Notes: a model not told the origin generated them from the sequence alone. A stretch of DNA of 64,000 nt from Lunularia cruciata (GCA_948567375.1 OX419758.1:64571965-64635964), one strand, 5' to 3'; counted from the first letter of the stretch, positions 1 to 9,688 are shown. Numbers and translations are program-made.

Positions 1-45
1 TAAGCTAAATATCATAATACCACACATGTAAAAATGGATGTTACA
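1..45 (-). repeat. LTR-B terminal fragment
   Basis: The first 45 bases match the reverse complement of the LTR-B start (TGTAACACCC... seen complete at 10496), including the stretch with CTAAATATC and the closing GTTACA. The rest of this LTR lies outside the window. Confidence 0.75.
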
Positions 46-189
46 TAACCCAAAGTGAAGGAAGCAATTGTAGTTAGATTGGGTGTAGAAGCCAAAGTAG
101 AAGTAGACATTTGATTAGATTAATGTAACAGTTTTGAAGAGGAAGATATGAAGAAGTGGAGTGATACTTTGGATCTAAAGATCTATAAC
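46..189 (+). pseudogene. 3' end of the N-element ORF (fragment)
   Basis: This stretch translates to an acidic peptide beginning near PKVKEAIVVRLGVEAK with later stops. It matches 7773-7870 on the plus strand and the reverse complement of about 48960-49050, which read the same kind of peptide (PKVQEVLVVTLGVKVVDI). In all three places it sits just before LTR-A, so I read it as the C-terminal end of the N-element protein. It is cut on the left by the LTR-B fragment. Function unknown. Confidence 0.45.
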
Positions 190-915
190 ATAGTAGTTGA
201 AGTGGGTTAGGCAATTTAGATAACTATTGAGTGCTTTGCCTATTTAAAGGAGGTATTTGCAATGTTGTGTTATTCAATATTCATATTTTTGAAGTTGAGT
301 AAAGCAAAGTGTTGTAACTTAGTACTTGTCATTTCAACTTAATTTTGAGTATGAATCTTGTATTTGTGGTTGTGAGTGTTTGGAGAAGTTCAAATTGTAG
401 TTGGAGGGTGTTAGATGTTGGACTTTGCAACTCTAATTTCCATTCTGTATGTTTGATCTTGAGTGGAGTGCAATTGAGGCAATACTTTGATAAAAACTAT
501 GACAAATTGTAGTGTTGGTAGTATTTTTCATTTGTGATCATAGTGCTAGATTCACACAAAGCAATTTTGATTATGGAAGTTGTGACTTTAGTGTAGGGGT
601 GGAACACAATTCCAAGGTGAAGTCACTTCATGGTGATTTAGTTCTTCAAGAGAACTAAATCATCACAATTAATATCAATTTGGAAAGGATTTGAAGAATT
701 CTGATTATGGGTGTTGTTTATTTGTGATAAGATTGCAAGCTTAGCACTTGTTTCTCTCTTTTAGGCGTGGTTTCTACCCAAGACATTAAATACTCAACCA
801 AGAAGAACTGATTTGTTACTTTTACTTTATATTTTATCATCTTTTATGAGTATCTCTATGGGAACAAACAATTACTTTTGATTATTGCAAAAATGATACT
901 TGTTGGATTGTAACA
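190..915 (+). repeat. LTR-A copy 1
   Basis: It aligns by eye along its length with 7904-8651 (+) and 48211-48919 (-). Shared landmarks are a TATA-like GCCTATTTAAAGGAGG near 240, the motif GAGTAAAGCAAAGTGTTGTAA, and an end that matches TTGTCACA (here TTGTAACA, ending at 915). The LTR start is not sharp and 190 is an estimate. Immediately after 915 the sequence continues in-register as pol, so this LTR looks inserted into a pol gene at the AGTAT following it. Confidence 0.65.
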
Positions 916-1215
916 AGTATGGTCCAAATGTTACCAAGGAGGAAAAGGTAAAATTTGAGGATATTTTTCATAGGTTTATCCCTATTTTTTCTTTTAGTTA
1001 CAAGGATCTCAAGGAAGTCACCTTTGAGGAGCACATGATAGAGGTAAAGTCACATGCAAGACTAGTCCACCAAAAGCAACATTGCATTAGCCCACAAATA
1101 ACTTTGGTTGTGAAAGAGGAGATTGATAAACTCAAGGAGGTTGACTTTATTTTTGAGGTAGAGAATTCAAAATGGATGTCTCTAATTGTGATTGTAAAGA
1201 AGAAGAATGGCAAGC
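916..1215 (+). pseudogene. Ty3/gypsy reverse transcriptase N-terminal fragment
   Basis: The plus strand encodes YGPNVTKEEKVKFEDIF followed by FSYKDLKEVTFEEH and ends in IVIVKKKNGKL. This is the region just before and including the first RT motif of the LTR-B type pol; the related minus copy is at 60250-60400. Upstream gag and protease are missing because LTR-A abuts it. Downstream it is interrupted at 1215 by family 1 copy 1 and resumes at 6155 (KLCICVDYKKLS), so a single ancestral ORF was split by the insertion. Confidence 0.8.
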
Positions 1216-1582
1216 TGTAAAAGACCAAAACCAAGGAGAGAAATAGGAGAATGGAAACTCACATTGAGACACTTGAATGAGGGAAAACTCCGAATGCCTA
1301 GCATGAGCTTTGGCTTTGGTATTTATAGGTAGCATACAAGGCCCTTGAGAAGCTTCTCAAGAAGCTTCCTTCTAGAAGCCGCCTACTTGGCGTGCAAGCT
1401 AAACTAGTTGGAAGCTTCTAGAAGCTTCCTTCTAGAAGCTACTTACTTAAGGTGCAAGCTAAGCTAAGGGGGAAGCTTCCCAAGAAGCTTCCTAGATACT
1501 TTTGGAATATTCTAGGCTAATTTGTCTTATGTGCTATTTCATGAGCCTGACTGACTTCGTCGCTAAACTCCATATTGTTACA
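1216..1582 (-). repeat. Family 1 LTR, left copy (3' LTR)
   Basis: Begins TGTAAAAGAC and ends TTGTTACA on the plus strand, which are TG...CA ends. It matches 5760-6154, 15907-16318 and 20161-20572. It lacks the CAAGCCGC... block present in the other three copies, which explains its 367-bp length. Confidence 0.93.
1321..1491 (-). promoter_or_regulatory. Family 1 LTR promoter: TATA box with HSE-like array
   Basis: On the minus strand a TATA box CTATAAAT (1321-1328) lies downstream of repeated GAAGCTTC motifs from 1491 down to 1349. The stretch 1411-1428 reads GAAGCTTCTAGAAGCTTC, four contiguous alternating 5-bp units of the heat-shock element pattern GAAnnTTC, with a further TTCTAGAA at 1430-1437. 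HSEs are known to drive heat activation of some plant retrotransposons (ONSEN/ATCOPIA78); heat response here is inferred. Confidence 0.6.
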
Positions 1583-1973
1583 TATTCCCCTGCCGCTAGT
1601 TGGTGACGTCCTTGTCGCCAGTGAAGCTTTGAATTCCTGGATGGCCGTCTGTGCATTGTGGAGGTGAGAAAGAGGTTCCCAGGTGGCATCATGAAGGGGA
1701 TACCCTTTCCAAAGGACCTTTGTACTCCATATGTTGGCGACGACCTCGTTGAATGTGGCGACGTGCAAGGATACGATCAACTTTGTACTCCTCATGATCA
1801 TTGATAAGGATAAGAAGAGGGGGAGGTTGGACTGAAGAGGAAAAGGAAGAGGGGTTAGGAACAAAGGGTTTCAACTTGGAAACATGAAAGACAGGATGGA
1901 TACGCATGTGACAAGGCAAGGCAAGACAATAAGCAACACAAGAGACAATTTGGGTGATATCAAAGGGTCTTAT
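1583..1973 (-). pseudogene. Chromodomain and C-terminal integrase end, family 1 copy 1
   Basis: On the minus strand MRIHPVFHVSKLKPF is followed by a chromodomain. It starts at EEYKVDRILARR in one frame and continues as VLWKGYPLHDATWEPL in another, so a frameshift splits it. The WKGYP...ATWEP core carries the aromatic residues that chromodomains use to grip methylated histone H3 tails. In chromoviruses this domain steers integration to heterochromatin. The ORF reads on into the LTR. The last bases before the LTR (minus strand GGCAGGGGAATA, at 1583-1594) form the polypurine tract. Confidence 0.8.
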
Positions 1974-2935
1974 CTAATTAGGGACAATTTTACAAACTTG
2001 GGTATCAAGTGGGAGAGGGAGGTTACTAGAGGATAACATGACTTTATCACCAACTTCAAAGGTGAGATCTCGACGATGGTGGTCCGCATATTGTTTTTGG
2101 TGATTCTGAGCAACAAGGAGGTGAGACTTGGCTTGTTGGAGAGATTGGGATATAGTGGTCAAGAATGTGGAAGTATGAGGAACCTGAGATGGAGGGGGAG
2201 CAAGAAGAGAATCTGGAACAAGCGGATCTTGGCCAAAATTGAGAAAGAAAGGAGAGAATCCGGTGCTTGCCTGTTTGGAATTGTTGTAGGCAAATTTGGC
2301 AACGGCAAGACATTCATCCCAATTGGTATGGTGGACATTGACAAAGGCAAGCAACATATCCTCCAATGTACGATTTGCACGTTTGATTTGTCCATCAGTT
2401 TGAGGATGGTAGGCCGGACAAAGCAAGCTTGGTGCCGAGTATCTGAAAGAGTGCTTGCCAAAACTTCCCGGTAAAGCGAGGATCATGGTCAAAGATGAGT
2501 ACGCGTGGCATTCCATGATGCTTGAAGACATTGTTGAAGTAGATTTGTGCCAATGTTGGAGCATCCACGGTATCACAGGTTGGTGCCAAGTGGATTTGCT
2601 TACTAAGCTTATCCACAAACACCACGATGGCGGTGTGTCCTTGTTTTGTCTTTGGCAAGGATGTGATGAGATCCAAGCTCACATGCTCCCAACGAGCTGA
2701 TGGAACGGCAAACGGTTGAAGGAGTCCACCCGGCTTCTGGTTGCTGGCCTTGTTACGTTGGCAGCTCTCACACGATCGGACAAATTCTTGAACATCCTGT
2801 GTCATGTTGAGCTATCACCATTGACATTGGAGTGTACCCAAGGTCTTGTCCACACCCATGTGACCAGCAATGGGTAAATCATGGGCTTCTTGAAGGCACA
2901 CAAGTCAAAGATCACCTTTGGCTGGTCATTTTGGA
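1974..2935 (-). pseudogene. Ty3/gypsy integrase, family 1 copy 1 (frameshifted)
   Basis: The zinc-binding part begins as GHMGVDKTLGTLQ near 2850 and continues as VRSCESCQRNKA, giving the His/Cys ligands. The catalytic core shows HVSLDLITSLP and later LIFDHDPRFTGKFW, the first two acidic positions. After a frameshift it reads CPAYHPQTDGQIKRANRTLE and FAYNNS, the classical Ty3/gypsy end of the core. At least one frameshift near 2400 and a stop near the HHCC/core junction break it. The left boundary with RNase H is a deletion near 2935. Confidence 0.85.
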
Positions 2936-4031
2936 ATGCTTCTTCATGCTTGGTGGTCCATTGTAAGCTCGAGTTCTTTTCCAAGAGGTCAGTCAATGGT
3001 GCAGCCATGTGAGCATAATAGTGGATGAACCGTTGGTAAAAATTGGCCAATCCATTGAATGCTCATACTTTGGTAGCATCCTTCGGGGTAGGCCAATCAG
3101 TAATGGCCTTAATCTTCTCTTCTTCCATCTTGATCCCCTCTGATGAGATCTTATGACCCAAGAAGGTAACCTCCTTCTGCCAAAAAGCACACTTTGACTT
3201 CTTGCAGTAAAATTTCCACTGTCATAGTTGTCTCAGGACTTCTCGCACATGATTCTTGTGTTTTGCCTCTGTCCTACTATAGATTAAGATATCATCTAAG
3301 AACACTACCACGGACTGATCCAATAGTCCCTCTAACACCCAATTCATCTGATCCATGAAGACTGCTGGAGCATTAGTGAGTCCGAAAGGTAGAACTCTCC
3401 ACTCAAAATGTCCATACCTTGTGCAAAAGGCAGTCTTTTGCACGTCCTCTCCTTCAATAGGAATTTGCCAATAGCCGCTACGAAGATCTAGCTTGGAAAA
3501 GTAGCTTGCTCAACTTAATTGATCAAGTAGGTCATCGATCCGAGGCAAGGGATATGCATTCTTCACAGTTTGCTTATTGAGTCCATGGTTATCAATACAG
3601 AAACAAAATCTTCCATCCTTCTTTGGAACAAATAGTACCGGTGCTCCCCACAGAGAGGTACTATGTCGTATGAAATCCTTCTCCAACAACTCTGTAAGTG
3701 TTGTTCGCAACTCCTCCAACTCCTTTGGTGAGAGCCGATAGATTGGTCTACTCACTGGAGTACTCCCTGGCAATAACTCAATCTTGAACGGCATACCTTG
3801 ATCAGAGGGTAATCCCTTTGGCAGATCATCCGGAAACACATATGCAAACTCCTGAACTATCCAATCAACCGTTGCTTGATGCGGCACTTGCCTCTCCTCA
3901 GATTGTTCTTGTGCAATTGGCTTGATCCACACCGCGAATACAGACTTATCTTCCTCCAAAGCTTGCTCTATGGCTGCTTCATTAACAAACTTCCCTTCTA
4001 GGGACTCATCTCTCTTCCAAGCTTGCTCCAT
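2936..4031 (-). pseudogene. Reverse transcriptase and RNase H remnant, family 1 copy 1
   Basis: The minus strand reads the RT finger and palm motifs [49 protein letters not shown] and [12 protein letters not shown]. The last contains the catalytic Asp pair in FLDD. A break near 3500 splits the RT between two frames, and C-terminal RT (ANFYQRFI...LEKNSSLQW) follows from about 3050. After TTKHEEAFQ the sequence jumps directly to the integrase zinc finger. Nearly all of RNase H is therefore missing, and the element could not have completed reverse transcription on its own. Confidence 0.87.
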
Positions 4032-4128
4032 GGTTGCTTTCTTGGCAACCTTCCTATCTTGGGACTCATCTTCCCTCCGGATTTGCTCTATGGCAACCTT
4101 CTCAACAAACTTCTCATCTTGGGACTGA
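3955..4128 (-). repeat. Imperfect ~60-bp tandem repeat coding a 20-aa repeat
   Basis: Three imperfect units centre on a GCTTGCTC(T/C)ATGG core. On the minus strand they encode peptides of the type KFV.KAAIEQA..EDES. They lie between protease and RT. The same array is present at 18350-18526 in copy 2. Confidence 0.7.
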
Positions 4129-4169
4129 CTATTCTTAGGTGTCTTACTCAGAGGTGCCAGACAACCTAA

Positions 4170-4580
4170 TCAGAAATTCCTACCTTGGTGTTGTACTTGA
4201 ATTTGACGTCGGGTCCAATCAAATTGAACCTTATGATGTTCAAGCCAAGGTAGACCCAAAATGAGATCATAATGTAGAGGTGCCACTACAAACCTCATAC
4301 ACTCCAAATACTCCTTCCCAATCTTGAAGGTAATAGGATGCAAGGTGCGGAATGCAGAACCTTTTCTACCATCCGCCATCATCAAATTCCCCTCAATCAC
4401 TGGCTTGATATGAATACCCAATTCCTTTGCTACTTGCATAGATATGCAATTCTCTGAACTTCCAGAATCAACCAAAATCCTACAACCCCAATTAGATATT
4501 GTACCTTGCAAGTGAAGCAAACTTGGATAGGTCAAGCCTTCAATCCCATCGGAACTAATCAAGCTCCCAGTAGGCGGCAC
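4170..4580 (-). pseudogene. Retroviral-type aspartic protease, family 1 copy 1
   Basis: The translated stretch contains RILVDSGSSENCIS, with the catalytic DSG triad of plant Ty3/gypsy proteases, and closes with YDLILGLPWLEHH, the usual hydrophobic-hydrophobic-G flap and hinge signature. The domain itself is uninterrupted over about 115 residues and is in a different frame from gag. It would have matured the Gag-Pol polyprotein. It is called a pseudogene because the surrounding polyprotein is broken. Confidence 0.85.
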
Positions 4581-4639
4581 AAAATCTCCTATTGGGATTC
4601 TTCATGTCCTTGATCATTCTGTTCCACAAACTCCATCTG

Positions 4640-5488
4640 GGCAACTTGTCGAGGTCGCCCATTCCTAAGTGGACATTTAGCAATGTGATGTCCAACTTGG
4701 CGATAATAAAAGCAACCTCCATTTTGTCGTAATCTTTCTCTATCTGTTGTGCCAAGTGGTCTTCGTTAGATAGCATCAATCTCCATTGGTACCGGTTCTT
4801 CCACTCGTGGTACTGATAGGTTTTGTGTAGGTCGAGGTCGAGACCAAGTTGTCGCAACTAAGGAATCAAAACGCTCAGCCAATTGCATGGCTTCTTCTAT
4901 GTTCTGTGGCTCTCGCATGGTCACCTCCAATCTGGTTCGTGACTTCAATCCTCGCACAAATCTATCCAAAACTTCACCTTCTTGGATATCTGGAATTTGC
5001 ATGATGATATTTTGAAATTGTGTGATGTAGCTTCTCATTGAGCCAATCTGCCTCAACTCCGCCAATTTATCTCGTGCAGCTCGGGTGGCATTTATAGTTT
5101 GAAATCGACCAAGTATTGCATCCTTGAATTCTGCCCATGTCAAAATTGGTGTAACAATTTGTCGTTCAACTCTTTCTACTCGAAATTGCCACCAAAGTTT
5201 TGCCACGCCATCCAACTGGCTAGAAGCCAAGAGAATTTGTTTCCGCTCGTCTTGAAGATTGGTGGCTTCAAAGTAACGTTCACAGGCAAACACAAAATTC
5301 TCCACTATGCTTGGAAGATTCTTGCCTTCAAACACCTTGGGTTTTGGAAATCAAATGCGATCTTCTCCATCTCGAACTGGCGCTCTGTCTATCTATTCTC
5401 GTCATTGTTGGTCTCGTTCATCCAACAATCAAGTAAGATGCTCGATTTGTTGTTGCATTGCAAGGATAACATCCGATATTGCCGCCAT
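4640..5488 (-). pseudogene. Gag, family 1 copy 1
   Basis: I place the start at an ATG at 5488, which opens MAAISDVILAMQQQ. Several in-frame stops follow, and then a long open stretch from about 5335 with the retrotransposon gag capsid pattern (ERYFEATNLQDE, KLWWQF, TWAEFKDAILGRF, YITQFQ, FVRGLKSRTRLEV). The zinc knuckle near 4690 reads CFYYRQVGHHIAKC; its second Cys has become Tyr, so the CCHC motif is broken. Copy 2 keeps it intact. The stops are consistent with single C-to-T changes. Confidence 0.85.
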
Positions 5489-5759
5489 TGCTATTACTCT
5501 ATTCCACTACCCTCAATTTATCTACTTGATTAACACATAGATACAACACGTCCACCGTTCTCCAAAAGTTACAACTGGAAGTATCAAGAGTTCCTCTGAC
5601 ACGGTGATCATATGTAGAAAATCCTGCCCAAAGCGTGAGGTGGTGAATTGTGTGAAACAATGCTTTGGTAATATCTGGACATGAAAGTCCCAATGGTTTG
5701 GCGGAAGTGGATTTGGTGGTCCATAAATTCCATCCATCCCATTCTTGCTCTAATACCAA
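5489..5759 (-). other. Leader with primer-binding site, family 1 copy 1
   Basis: Directly inside the 5' LTR the minus strand reads TTGGTATTAGAGC (5747-5759). This is one mismatch from the initiator-methionine tRNA primer site TGGTATCAGAGC. The following 250 bases are a leader with small frames (MGWMEFMDHQIHF...) but no convincing protein. They are conserved with 19889-20160 and 43009-43230. Confidence 0.8.
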
Positions 5760-6154
5760 TGTAAAAGACCGAAACCGAGGAGAGAAATAGAAGAATGGAT
5801 GAGGGAATGCCTAGCATGAGCTTTGGCTTTGGTATTTATAGGTAGCATACAAGGCCCTTGAGAAGCTTCTCAAGAAGCTTCCTCAAGCCGCTTTCTTAGA
5901 GTGCAAGCCAAGTTAACTAGGAAGCTTCTCAAGAAGCTTCCTTCTAGAAGCCGCCTACTTGGCATGCAAGCTAAGCTAGTTGGAAGCTTCTAGAACCTTC
6001 CTTCTAGAAGCTACTTACTTAAGGTGCAAGCTAAGCTAATCGGGAAGCTTCCCAAGAAGCTTCCTAGATACTTCCGGAATATTCTAGGCTAATTTGTCTT
6101 ATGTGCTACTTCATGAGCCTGACTGACTTTGTCGCTAAACTCCATATTGTCACA
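5760..6154 (-). repeat. Family 1 LTR, right copy (5' LTR)
   Basis: Starts TGTAAAAGAC and ends TTGTCACA on the plus strand. It pairs with 1216-1582 and is followed by the target duplication CAAGC at 6155-6159. Confidence 0.93.
5834..6063 (-). promoter_or_regulatory. Family 1 5' LTR promoter: TATA box with HSE-like array
   Basis: The TATA box (CTATAAAT on the minus strand) is at 5834-5841, with GAAGCTTC motifs from 5862 to 6063. The core 5983-6000 reads GAAGCTTCTAGAACCTTC. It has changed relative to copy 1 left, but every GAA/TTC position of the heat-shock element pattern is retained. As the 5' LTR this is the copy that would start transcription. Confidence 0.6.
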
Positions 6155-7440
6155 CAAGCTTTGTATATGTGTTGATTACAAGAAGCTTAGTGTTATTACC
6201 AAGAAGGACTACAACTTGTAGCCATTCATTGGGTTTAGGGTTTAGGGTGAGAGATTTTGTTGATGACTTTTGTGTTTATGAGAGCAAGGAGGAGCACTTT
6301 GAGCACTTGATTAAATTTTACAATGCTTGGATGAAGCAAATGCATCACTCAACCCATAGAAATGCATCTTCAGTTATGAAAAAGTCTACTTTTGTGGCAT
6401 ATTATTTCCAAGGATGGAATAGCAGTAGATCTTGAAAAGGTGAAGAAAATCTCAAGGTTTCTTTTCCTTTCAAGTTTGACAAAGTTATACCAATTCTTGT
6501 GGATGGTTGGGTATTATAGGAGGTTTATCTTTTCATTTTCCAACAAGGCTTATGCATTGTCCAGTTACATGAAGAAGGGTGTAGATTATATGGTGATTTT
6601 GGAGGACAAGGAGGCTCTTAAAGTTTTTGAGAAGCTCAAGCAATCCCTCTTTATGGCTACAATTCTTACTAAACCAGATTGGAGTAAGCCTTTCATCTTT
6701 TACATTGATGCTTCCAATGTAGCAATAAGATGCACTCTTAGTCAAGGAGACCAAAATGTGCATGATCATCCAATAGCTTATGATAGTAGACAAATAGTCT
6801 CAATAAAGAAGAATTATTTATTCATAGAAAAAGAAGGGTTGGTGGAGAGTTTTGATCTCAAGAAGTTTTGACACTACTTGATTGGTGGGAAGGCTACCAA
6901 TGTCATAGATCACAAGGCTTTGAAGTTTATCTTAAAAAAGCCTAATGTGTAGAGAAGGCTAGCAAGGTGGATGCTACTCTTGTTTCAGTATGATTAAACT
7001 ATTGAGTATAGGATAGGGAAGAAACATGCAAATGTTGATTTATTATTTCGGGCCTATGATCATGAGAGAGTTGAGCTAGTGGATGATTCTTTTTTGGATG
7101 AAGAGCTCATGATTATTTCAATCATTCAAGAGGTTCCAATGGAGTACAAGGAGATTGTGGACTTTGTTACAAGAAGTAACTATCTTGATGGGATGCATGT
7201 TAGGGAGAAGAAGGCCCTTGTAGCAAGATCTAGACCTTACACAATGGTAGAGAACATTCTTTTCCATCAAGGAGCAGATGGTCTATTTCAAATAGCCGTG
7301 GGTAAGGAGGATTCTATCTTATTCATAAAGGAGTTTCATGATGGTTTAGTATGTAGGGATCACTCTGCAAGAAAGGTGACCACTTTCAAGATTCTAGATG
7401 CAGGTTGCTATTCAAGTTGAATTTTGGGTATCCTTTGGAG
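6155..7440 (+). pseudogene. Ty3/gypsy RT, RNase H and integrase relic (continuation of 916-1215)
   Basis: The frame resumes as KLCICVDYKKLSVITKKDYNL, breaks, then gives VDDFCVYESKEEHFEHL, the RT catalytic Asp pair. The RT C-terminus (VGYYRRFIFSFSNKAYAL) is followed by RNase H (KPFIFYIDASNVAIRCTLSQ, IAYDSRQ). An integrase N-terminal zone follows at 7079-7420 (MEYKEIVDFVTRSNYLDG, LFIKEFHDGLVCRDHSARKV) and a core scrap PLELVFDKGG near 7440. A large part of the RT palm is deleted near 6231, and stops occur between domains. Close relatives lie on the minus strand at 13234-15282, 47191-48210 and 57284-60600. Confidence 0.85.
6231..6247 (+). repeat. Telomere-like (TTTAGGG) filler at an RT deletion junction
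   Basis: GGGTTTAGGGTTTAGGG, about two and a half copies of the plant telomere unit, sits exactly where RT sequence jumps from the motif before the palm (NL.PFI) to VDDFCVY. The related pol copies have no such repeat here. Confidence 0.6.
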
Positions 7441-7903
7441 TTGGTTTTTGATAAAGGAGGATATTTTTTCAAGAAGTATCACTATAGCCATGCTATGACA
7501 TTTTTCTATTTCACATAAAGTGACTACCATGGTACCTAAATTTTTGTTTTTGGTAGAATTGAGAGTAAAATTAATTACAACAAGTGAAAAGAGTTAGAAA
7601 AAGAGTTAGTATGTAGGTTAAGTCTTTATAAGTCAAGTTAGGAATTGTAGAAGAAAGAGTCAATTAGAAGTTAGAATAGAAAAAGAGGATAGTGTTAAGA
7701 TACAAATGATTTTAGTTTCAATTTAGACTGAAGATAAGATAGAAATGGAAGAAGAAATAGCAATAGTAGATGAACCCAAAGTGCAAGAGGTACTTGTAGT
7801 TACATTGGGTGTAAAAGTAGTGGACATTGGTTTGGATCAAGAATAATAGATTTCAGATTTGAAGTGACAGATTTGAAGCAATAGTAAGATACTTCACATC
7901 TGA
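7441..7903 (+). pseudogene. C-terminal relic of the N-element ORF
   Basis: From about 7560 the plus strand is purine-rich and translates, with stops, to charged peptides ending in EMEEEIAIVDEPKVQEVLV and VVTLGVKVVDIGLD. The stretch aligns by eye with the reverse complement of 48960-49260, which is the end of the N-element ORF, and with 46-189. It lies between the broken integrase and LTR-A copy 2. No known domain is visible. Confidence 0.45.
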
Positions 7904-8651
7904 AATATTGTAGGAAGCAGTTTAGGCATTTTCTAACTATTGAGTGCTCTGCTTATTTAAAGGAGACATTCACAATGTTTTAAATTATTCTATTCAATAT
8001 TTATATTTTTGAAATTGAGTAAAGCAAAGTGTTGTAACCCAGTGCTCATCATTTCAACTTAATTTTGATTATCAATCTTGTATGTATGTTTGTGAGTGTA
8101 TGGAGAAGTTTGAATTGCAATCAATGAGTGTTAGCTGTTGGAATCTATAGCATTGACGTTCATTTTATGTGTTTGATCCTAAGTGAATATAAATTGAGGC
8201 AATGCCTTGACGAATCTATGAGGAATCATAGTGTTGGTAGTATCTTATAGTTTTGATTATAGTGTTGGATTGATACGAAGCAATTTGGATTGAGGAAGTT
8301 GTGAGTTCAGTGGAGGGGTGGAACACAATTCCATGGTGAAGTTGTTTCATGCAACACAATTCCATGGTAAAGTAGCCTTCTTCAAAAGAATTGAATCATC
8401 ACAATCAATATCAATTTGGAAAAGATTTGAAAAATTGTGATTATGGTTGTTGTTTATTTATGACAAGGCTGCAATTGAGTGCTTGTTACTCTCTTATGAG
8501 TGTGGTTTCTATCCAAAAGATTAAAGATGCAATCAAGAAGAATTGTTTGTAACTATGTCCTTTGTACTTGACCATTTTTTACCTATATCTCTATGGGAAT
8601 GAATGATTACTTACTGATTACCGCAAAAGTAATACTTGCTAAGTTGTCACA
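7904..8651 (+). repeat. LTR-A copy 2
   Basis: It aligns with 190-915 and the reverse complement of 48211-48919. It carries the same TATA-like CTTATTTAAAGGAG near 7950 and ends TTGTCACA at 8651. The start is estimated from where the copies stop looking protein-coding. A short internal duplication of CAACACAATTCCATGG occurs near 8310-8370. Confidence 0.65.
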
Positions 8652-8680
8652 ACTACCTCCTATAAACTAAACTCCACTAG

Positions 8681-9100
8681 TGTAATATTACTATTATAGG
8701 AGAACCTTCAAGAGAAACACAAGAGAAGAAACAAAAAGCTTCACAGTCTATACTTTGATGCCCCAAAGGAGCACCTTGTCTTTATTACATAGCAAAGAGG
8801 ATTCTCTCAAAGGAAGCTCCACACTTGGATCACATACATGAATTGGTGATATGTCAACAAGCTCCACCCTTAGATTAGTTGTATGAATTGGTGACATGTT
8901 GGTTCTTGTCCTATCTTGTTGGTCAAACAAGTTTGATTGAAGGAACTCTTTAGGGAATATTCTTGTAAGGAGGTCAAAATTGCATGGGTGAGGTACTATT
9001 GGAAAGCTCTCAACAAGACAACATGGGAGGAGAAGGCAAGGCTTTTCTCCCAAAGAATTGAGAACCTTTTTATTTTTTAGGTCTAATTCCTCTGTTTAGG
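8681..9100 (-). repeat. LTR-D, truncated copy
   Basis: Begins TGTAATATTA on the plus strand and shares the GCCCCAAAGGAGCACCTT and GGAAGCTCCAC blocks with the next LTR-D at 9101. It stops at TTTAGG, where that next copy starts. Orientation is taken from the TATA box in the 39005-39521 copy. Confidence 0.7.
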
Positions 9101-9688
9101 TGTAATACTCTAAGGACAAGAGAACTCTCCAAGAGAAATACAAGAGAGAAAACACAAGCTTCACACTCAATACTCCAATGCCCCAAAGGAGCACCTTCTC
9201 TTTATGATATAGCAAAGATAATCCCTTCAAAGGAAGCTCCACCCTTGGATCAAATACATGGATTGGTCATATGTCAATGAGCTCCACCCTTAGATTAGTA
9301 GCCTTAACGGGTGACATGTTCCTTATCCTATCTAGTTGGTCAAGTAGGTTTGATCAAAAGGAATCTTTAGGGAATCTTCCTATAAGAGTCTCAAAATCAT
9401 ATGGGTGAGCTACGATTAGAAAGCTCTCAATGAGACAAAACTGGGAAGAAGGGAGACTAGCCTTGCCTTGAGAAGGTAATTCTACATTTTTGAGGTCTAA
9501 TTCATCCATTTAGACCTCCAAAATTGGCTTTGAAGTTTTTAGGCTATTCTTGGCTCCTACCTTATTAGTATAAGTAATCTTTTGGTGAAACTTCTAGCTA
9601 ATACTTAGTCCATTACTTATAACATCATCCCAAAGGTTACCAAACTAATTTCATTTTTTAGATAATATGTCTAGATATTGGTATTACA
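9101..9688 (-). repeat. LTR-D, complete copy
   Basis: It runs from TGTAATACTC to GGTATTACA (588 bp) and has inverted ends TGTAATAC/GTATTACA. No flanking target duplication was found: TTAGG is on the left and AACCT on the right. The tandem arrangement with 8681-9100 is best explained by recombination between LTRs. Confidence 0.75.

Larger units (their letters stand above)
1216..6154 (-). mobile_element. Family 1 chromodomain Ty3/gypsy element, copy 1
   Basis: This is a full-length nested LTR retrotransposon of about 4.9 kb. It is bounded by LTRs at 1216-1582 and 5760-6154 and by a perfect 5-bp target duplication CAAGC (1211-1215 and 6155-6159). Reading on the minus strand, the order is LTR, primer-binding site, gag, protease, RT, a truncated RNase H, integrase, chromodomain, polypurine tract, LTR. 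That order with a chromodomain defines a chromovirus. Stops, frameshifts and loss of most of RNase H make it non-autonomous. It sits inside a plus-strand pol gene (916-1215 and 6155-7440). Confidence 0.93.

Noticed and set aside
1349..1491. GAAGCTTC repeats as a simple minisatellite without meaning
   Set aside because: Spacing between motifs is irregular and the position just upstream of TATA is constant in all copies, so a regulatory reading is preferred. The minisatellite origin is not excluded.
2076..2474. 132-codon plus-strand ORF across the family 1 integrase
   Set aside because: Antisense to clear integrase motifs (CPAYHPQTDG...). The same shadow appears at 16808-17137 in copy 2, as expected from shared sequence.
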